DNA of 64,000 bases from Orrella sp037026685 (GTDB lineage Bacteria > Pseudomonadota > Gammaproteobacteria > Burkholderiales > Burkholderiaceae_B). The notes under the pieces were generated by a model that saw only the letters and a program-made list of their open reading frames with translations, was not told the DNA's origin and searched no databases. Below, one piece after another: positions 59,477 through 64,000 of this stretch (its first letter is position 1; each line of letters starts with the position of its first letter). Location of the stretch: positions 62,001 through 126,000 of the forward strand of contig NZ_JBANET010000007.1 of NCBI RefSeq assembly GCF_037026685.1. Reading direction: 5' to 3'. The position numbers were made by a program, and so were the translations under genes.

Positions 59477-60988
59477 TCAACCCAGCTCCATCGCCTCGCC
59501 GCAGGCCGCCCATAGGCGCGGATGCAGCACGGTGCGTTGCGCGGCCAGCGCGCGCAGGCGCTGGGCCGGCGTGCCGCGGCTGGCGGACCAGCATTCCAGC
59601 GTGCGGTCGGCGCCGGTGCGGCGGTTTTCCCAGACCCAGCGTACATAGTCCAGCCGGTGCCGGTCCTGCGCGTCCAGGCCCTGCGCGGCCACCGCCAGCA
59701 CTTCGCCGGCCAGCGCATGCACCTCGGGCGCATGCAGCGCCTGCGCGATGGCCGCCTGGCGCAGGCCAAGCAGCCGCTGCCAGCCCCATTGCCGCACCAG
59801 CGCCTGGGCATCGTCCAGCCGCGCCAGCAGGCCGGCCTGGATGGCTGCGGCCGACAAGGTGACGTGCGCGGCGCGCTCGGGGCCGGCCTCTTGCAGCAGG
59901 GCGGCATCGACGAAGTTGGCCCCCGGCATGCGGCCTTCGATATAGCCTTCGGCGCCGTGCGCGGCCATCAGCGCCTCCAGGCCCTGCGGCGCCTGCAGCG
60001 CCCGCAGCAGCGCCGGCACCTCGGGCAGCGTGCCGAAGCGAAAGCGAAAGCGCGCGTCCAGGAAAGGGCTGAACTGCATGTGCTCGAAGTGCGCGGCCGA
60101 CGGGCGCAGCGTCACGGCCTGGCCGCTGCCGCAGGCCGTGCCCTGCCATTGCGGGGCGGCCAGGAACTCCAGCAGCGAGGGATCGCCGTGCGCGCGCGCC
60201 GTGCGGGCGCTGGCCTTGTAGTCGCCATCCTGCCCGCAGGGCACGGTGTGCATGACGGTGCCCGGCCCATAGGCGCGCCGGAAATAATCGCCCAGGTCCG
60301 CATAGGGCTGCCCGGGCGTGCGCGACAGCCGTTCGTCGCAGGCATGGCGGCTGGTCGCGAACATGCGCGGCCAGATCGACAGCCGGTTTTCCTTCAGGCC
60401 GGTGGCCCGGCCGCCCTCGAGTGGGCTGTTGGCGAACAGGGCGATCGACGCCGGCGCCAGCGCCAGCACCACGTTCAGCGCCTGGGCGGCCTGGTGCAGC
60501 GGCACCGAGGTGGTGGGGCCGTTCTGCGCCTTGGCGTCGATGCCGACGCGGTGCGACCAGCCGCGCTGCCCGACCCAATAATCGTAGATGGGCTTGGGCG
60601 CGCGCGCGGCGCGATAGAAGGCCTCGTCCAGCGGGCAGTCGGGATGTTCCGAGACGTTCAGCAGCACCGCGCCTTCCTCGCCCAGCGCGTCGATGACGTC
60701 GGCCAGCTCGTCGCGCATCCGGGCCTGCAGCCGGGCCAGGCCGCCCGGGCCGCCGGGCACCGGGCCCAGCGCGCTTTCCAGGTGGTTGAAGGCGTTGTCC
60801 AGGCCGCTTTCGCCGTGCGTGCCCAGCAGCGCCACGACGCGCCCGCCCGCCTGCTTGGCCTGGGTGGCCTGGCCCCGCGCGGCCTTGCGCCGGGCCAGGG
60901 CCTGGAAGTAGCCCTGCCGTACGCAATGGCTGGCGCCGGTTTCGCCGTCGGCGACGACCATTTCCATTTCGAGGCCAAGTTTTTTCAT
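59477..60988 (-). CDS. glutamate-cysteine ligase-like (GCS2-type) carboxylate-amine ligase
   Basis: A 503-residue ATP-dependent ligase. MKKLGLEMEMVVADGETG at the N-terminus corresponds to the metal-binding GxExE strand of GCS2-type enzymes, and GTHGESGLDNAFNHLESALGP and HRVGIDAKAQNGPTTSVPLHQ are other conserved-looking segments. It would form a gamma-glutamyl or similar amide bond. It lies 231 bases downstream of the biotin carboxylase gene on the same strand, behind a terminator-like hairpin, so it may have its own promoter. True GshA activity is not certain. Confidence 0.72.
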   Translation of the reverse strand: MKKLGLEMEMVVADGETGASHCVRQGYFQALARRKAARGQATQAKQAGGRVVALLGTHGESGLDNAFNHLESALGPVPGGPGGLARLQARMRDELADVIDALGEEGAVLLNVSEHPDCPLDEAFYRAARAPKPIYDYWVGQRGWSHRVGIDAKAQNGPTTSVPLHQAAQALNVVLALAPASIALFANSPLEGGRATGLKENRLSIWPRMFATSRHACDERLSRTPGQPYADLGDYFRRAYGPGTVMHTVPCGQDGDYKASARTARAHGDPSLLEFLAAPQWQGTACGSGQAVTLRPSAAHFEHMQFSPFLDARFRFRFGTLPEVPALLRALQAPQGLEALMAAHGAEGYIEGRMPGANFVDAALLQEAGPERAAHVTLSAAAIQAGLLARLDDAQALVRQWGWQRLLGLRQAAIAQALHAPEVHALAGEVLAVAAQGLDAQDRHRLDYVRWVWENRRTGADRTLECWSASRGTPAQRLRALAAQRTVLHPRLWAACGEAMELG

Positions 60989-61104
60989 GGGGGCGCGGCA
61001 AAGGCGTGACAGGCCGGGCGGCCAGGGCGCGCGGCTGCAAAAGGGGCGGGGCGCGCGGGATACGGGGTGAGTAACCGGCAGGACGCTTCGGTTCCGCAAA
61101 CGGG

Positions 61105-61136
61105 AAAAGCCGCGCCGGGCCCGCGGCCGGCGCGGC
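61105..61136 (-). terminator. intrinsic terminator after the biotin carboxylase gene
   Basis: GCCGCGCCGG (61109-61118) and CCGGCGCGGC (61127-61136) form a 10-bp stem with an 8-base loop. Read on the minus strand it is followed by TTTT (61105-61108) and then CCCGTTT. It lies in the 231-base gap 60989-61219, which otherwise holds no gene that I can see. Confidence 0.6.
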
Positions 61137-61219
61137 GGCGGGCCCTGGAAGGGGACGGGCGTGCGCCCGGAAAGTGGCGGGCCCCGGGGCGCGGCCCGGG
61201 GCGGGCAGCCGTGCCGGCG

Positions 61220-62947
61220 TCAGGCCATCCTGGCCAAGGGGGCGCCGGCGGCCACGAAGCTGCCGACCTGGGCGGCGATGCGCACGGTGCCGGCGCGCGG
61301 CGCGTGCACGGGCATTTCCATCTTCATGGCTTCCATCACGGCCAGCAGTTCGCCCTGGGCCACTTGCGCGCCGTCCTGGACCTTCCAGGCTTGCACGGTG
61401 CCGGCCACGGGCGCGGCGACCGCGTCCGGATCCTGCGCGGGCGCGTCTTCCTCTTGCCGGGCATCGGCGCCGCCGGGGGCCGGCAGGCCGCGCAGCAGCG
61501 CCGCCGGCAGGCCCAGCATCACGCGCTTGCCGTCGATTTCCATGGCCATGCGCGTCAGGCCGGCGTCGGGCTCGGGCACCACGCGCACGGCCGCGGCCAG
61601 CGGCTCGGCGAAGTCGGTCTCGATCCAGCGGGTGTGCACGCGCAGCGCCTGGCCGCCGGCGAAATCCTCGTGCTCGATGACCGCGCGGTGAAAGGGCAGC
61701 ACCGTGGCCACGCCTTCGACGTGGAACTCGCGCAGGGCGCGGCGCGCGCGCGCCAGCGCCTGCTCGCGCGTGGCGCCGGTGACGATGAGCTTGGCCATCA
61801 TCGAGTCGAAGGCGCCGGGGACGGTCGAGCCGCTGGCCACGCCGCTGTCCAGCCGCACGCCCGGGCCGCTGGGCGGATCGAAGCGGCGCACCGGCCCGGG
61901 CGTGGGCAGGAAGCCGCGGCCCGGATCCTCGGCGTTGATGCGGAACTCGAAGGCATGGCAGCGCGGCGCGGGCGTGGCATCGAGCGCAAGCGGCAGGCCG
62001 TCGGCGATGCGCAGCTGCTCGATCACCAGGTCCACGCCCGTGGTTTCCTCGGTGACGGGATGCTCGACCTGCAGGCGCGTGTTCACCTCCAGGAAGGACA
62101 GCGTGCCGTCGGCGCTGAGCAGGAACTCGACCGTGCCGGCGCTGACGTAGCCGGCCGCCTTGCAGATGTCGTGGGCGGCCTGGTGCAGGCGCTCGCGCTG
62201 CGCGTCGGACAGGAAGGGCGCGGGCGCCTCCTCGACCAGCTTCTGGTTGCGCCGCTGCAGCGAGCAGTCGCGCGTGCCCAGCACCACCACCTTGCCGTGG
62301 GCATCGGCCAGCACCTGCACCTCGACGTGGCGGGGCCGGTCCAGGAACTTCTCCAGGAAGCATTCGCCGCGGCCGAAGGCGGCCACCGCCTCGCGCACCG
62401 CCGAGGCGTACAGGTCCTCGACCTCCTCCATGCGCCAGGCCACCTTGATGCCGCGCCCGCCGCCGCCGAAGGCGGCCTTGATGGCGATGGGCAGGCCGTG
62501 CTCGCGGGCGAAGTCCAGCACCTGCGATGCGTCCTGCACCGGCTCGGCGGTGCCGGCCGCCATCGGCGCGCCCACCTGGGCGGCGATGCGGCGGGCCTGC
62601 ACCTTGTCGCCCAGGCTTTCGATGGCGGCCGGCGGCGGACCGATCCACACCATCCCGGCGTCGATCACGGCCTGGGCGAAGGCCGCGCTCTCGGACAGGA
62701 AGCCATAGCCCGGATGCACCGCGTCGGCCCCGCTGCGCCGCGCCACCTCCAGCAGCTTGCCGATGTTCAAGTAGGTGTCGGCCGGCTTCTGGCCGTCCAG
62801 GCCGTAGGCCTCGTCGGCCGCGCGCACGTGCAGCGCGTCGGCGTCGGCATCGGCGTAGACGGCAACCGACGCCACGCCGTAGTCGGCGCAGGCCCGGGCG
62901 ATGCGCAGTGCGATTTCACCGCGATTGGCGATCAGGACTTTTTTCAT
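61220..62947 (-). CDS. biotin carboxylase - biotin carboxyl carrier fusion
   Basis: A 575-residue protein. The biotin carboxylase part (about 1-445) shows KKVLIANRGEIALRIARA, HPGYGFLSE, AFGGGGRGIK and EVNTRLQVEHPVTE. After a linker rich in Ala/Asp/Pro, the C-terminal biotinyl domain (about 505-575) carries the biotin lysine K542 in EAMKMEM. The arrangement resembles alpha subunits of acyl-CoA carboxylases. Its start overlaps the stop of the PxpC-type gene (ATGA), so its real partner is more likely that system than fatty acid synthesis. Confidence 0.9.
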   Translation of the reverse strand: MKKVLIANRGEIALRIARACADYGVASVAVYADADADALHVRAADEAYGLDGQKPADTYLNIGKLLEVARRSGADAVHPGYGFLSESAAFAQAVIDAGMVWIGPPPAAIESLGDKVQARRIAAQVGAPMAAGTAEPVQDASQVLDFAREHGLPIAIKAAFGGGGRGIKVAWRMEEVEDLYASAVREAVAAFGRGECFLEKFLDRPRHVEVQVLADAHGKVVVLGTRDCSLQRRNQKLVEEAPAPFLSDAQRERLHQAAHDICKAAGYVSAGTVEFLLSADGTLSFLEVNTRLQVEHPVTEETTGVDLVIEQLRIADGLPLALDATPAPRCHAFEFRINAEDPGRGFLPTPGPVRRFDPPSGPGVRLDSGVASGSTVPGAFDSMMAKLIVTGATREQALARARRALREFHVEGVATVLPFHRAVIEHEDFAGGQALRVHTRWIETDFAEPLAAAVRVVPEPDAGLTRMAMEIDGKRVMLGLPAALLRGLPAPGGADARQEEDAPAQDPDAVAAPVAGTVQAWKVQDGAQVAQGELLAVMEAMKMEMPVHAPRAGTVRIAAQVGSFVAAGAPLARMA

Positions 62948-64000
62948 GGGATAGGGGAGGAAATGGGGGCCGGCTCGGCGTGCCCGGCCCGCGGGTCCGA
63001 GGCGTGCGGCGACAGGGTCTTGAAGGTGGTCAGGGGGTTGAAGCGGATCCGGGCGCCGATGGGGATCTGCCCCGCCAGGTCCAGGTGATGGGTCGCCACC
63101 GCCGCGATCACCGGATAGCCGCCGGTCAGCGGGTGGTCGGCCAGGAACAGCACCGGCTGCCCGCTGGGCGGCACCTGGATGGCGCCCGGCGAGGTGCCTT
63201 CGCTGGGCAGCTCGCCCTGGCGCGCACGCGCCAGCGGCTGCTCGCCGGCCAGCCGGATGCCCACGCGGTTGGACTGCGCCGTGACCTCCCAGGTCTGCGC
63301 GGCCAGCAGGCGCACCGCCTCGCCGGTGAACCAGTCGGTGCGCGGCCCCATCACCACGTCCAGCGTGACGACCTCGCCGGCGCGGGGCAGCTTGTCGGGC
63401 GCGGGCATGAAGTCGGCCACGATCGCCCCGGCCGGGGCCGGACGCACCGGCAGGAAATCGCCGGCGGCCACGGCGGGCGGGCCGACGTGTGCCAGCGTAT
63501 CGGTGGCGCAGCTGCCCAGCACCGGCTCGATCGCGAAACCGCCGCGCGCGGCCACATAGCAGCGCAGGCCGGCGGCCGGCTCGCCGATGCGCAGCACGTC
63601 GCCTTCGTCCAGGGCCAGCGCGCGATAGGGCGCGGCCGTCCAGCGCCGCCCGTCGGCGGCGGTGATCTCCAGCGGCGCCTGCGCGCCGGCGACGGCCAGC
63701 ACCAGCGGGCCGCTGGCTTGCAGCGCCAGGCCGCCATAGGTGGTCTCCAGGCAGGCGCTGCCCGGCGCATTGCCCACCAGGCGGTTGGCGGCCCGCAAGG
63801 CCTGCTGGTCCATCGCCCCGGATGCCGCCACGCCCTGGCCGGCCTGGCCATGGCGGCCGCTGTCCTGGAACAGCGTTTGCAAACCGGCGGCCAGCACCGT
63901 CAGGCCGTGCCGCGGGCCCGGCTGCGCGGCGCGGGCGGGCCGCCCGGCGTCCACGCGCCTGCCGCGCGAGCGTTCGATCAAGGCTTGCAGCTGCGCCTCG
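62944..64000 (-). CDS. biotin-dependent carboxyltransferase / 5-oxoprolinase subunit C-type (PxpC, KipA), 5' end outside
   Basis: At least 352 residues with the reading frame open to base 64000. The PxpC/KipA domain starts LTVLAAGLQTLFQDSGRHG and has GVAASGAMDQQALRAANRLVGN, GGYPVIAAVATHHLDLAGQ and PSEGTSPGAIQVPPSGQPV. The upstream residues EAQLQALIERSRG are not part of that domain. The protein is probably a PxpB-PxpC fusion whose first domain lies outside the window. With PxpA it would hydrolyse 5-oxoproline to glutamate. Confidence 0.85.
   Translation of the reverse strand, partial: EAQLQALIERSRGRRVDAGRPARAAQPGPRHGLTVLAAGLQTLFQDSGRHGQAGQGVAASGAMDQQALRAANRLVGNAPGSACLETTYGGLALQASGPLVLAVAGAQAPLEITAADGRRWTAAPYRALALDEGDVLRIGEPAAGLRCYVAARGGFAIEPVLGSCATDTLAHVGPPAVAAGDFLPVRPAPAGAIVADFMPAPDKLPRAGEVVTLDVVMGPRTDWFTGEAVRLLAAQTWEVTAQSNRVGIRLAGEQPLARARQGELPSEGTSPGAIQVPPSGQPVLFLADHPLTGGYPVIAAVATHHLDLAGQIPIGARIRFNPLTTFKTLSPHASDPRAGHAEPAPISSPIP

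Overview
The window is about 64 kb of very GC-rich chromosomal DNA, densely packed and organised in operons with many ATGA stop/start overlaps. Four periplasmic Bug-type (tripartite tricarboxylate, TctC-like) solute receptors, two TctA permeases and the rpmA-rplU-ispB locus point to a beta-proteobacterium of the Alcaligenaceae, most likely Bordetella of the B. bronchiseptica group. I see no insertion sequence, prophage, CRISPR or rRNA. The lack of any IS in 64 kb argues against B. pertussis, but this is inference.

Layout. 1-1854: housekeeping block with rpmA (partial) and rplU on the minus strand, divergent from ispB (polyprenyl diphosphate synthase) and tRNA-Pro(CGG). 2142-8901: a seven-gene plus-strand catabolic operon made of a complete tripartite tricarboxylate transporter, an MmgE/PrpD protein, a fumarase/aspartase-superfamily lyase, a cysteine-dioxygenase-like thiol dioxygenase and an AhpD-like protein. 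8919-17206: a DUF1275 membrane protein, an orphan TctA, a MarR regulator, a DUF4105 protein translationally coupled to kynU, and ppc. 17327-21867: an IclR regulator next to a minus-strand operon cupin/Bug/CoA-transferase/acyl-CoA dehydrogenase. 22052-31765: queC, then a GntR regulator divergent from a branched-chain-type ABC system (receptor, LivH, and one LivM-LivG-LivF fusion) followed by SDR, 3-hydroxyacyl-CoA dehydrogenase-like, BKACE (DUF849) and SDR genes.

31818-37890: minus-strand genes for a SAF-domain oxidoreductase, a phytanoyl-CoA dioxygenase-like enzyme, a GntR regulator with a perfect palindromic operator, a maleate-isomerase-like racemase and a Bug receptor, divergent from a LysR regulator. 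37835-44792: a YdeP-like molybdopterin oxidoreductase with a small winged-helix gene, a secreted protein, ogt, a BCCT (betT) transporter and a PAP2 phosphatase. 44871-48153: an FMN 2-hydroxyacid dehydrogenase and a Bug receptor divergent from LysR. 48222-51934: a ParD-like protein heading a sit/mnt-type Mn/Fe ABC operon. 51925-59396: a beta-lactamase-fold hydrolase divergent from a penicillin-acylase-family protein, then an MFS transporter fused to two periplasmic sensor-like domains, divergent from an orphan ABC substrate-binding protein. 59477-64000: a GCS-like ligase, a biotin carboxylase-BCCP fusion and a 5-oxoprolinase subunit C-type protein that runs off the window.

Overall this is a metabolic region for scavenging organic acids: receptor-type uptake genes sit beside CoA-ligation, dehydrogenase, lyase and cleavage enzymes, each module with its own one-component regulator and often a visible palindrome in its promoter. 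The two parts that look least described are the thiol-dioxygenase/lyase/PrpD operon (2142-8901) and the sensor-MFS plus binding-protein pair (55556-59396).
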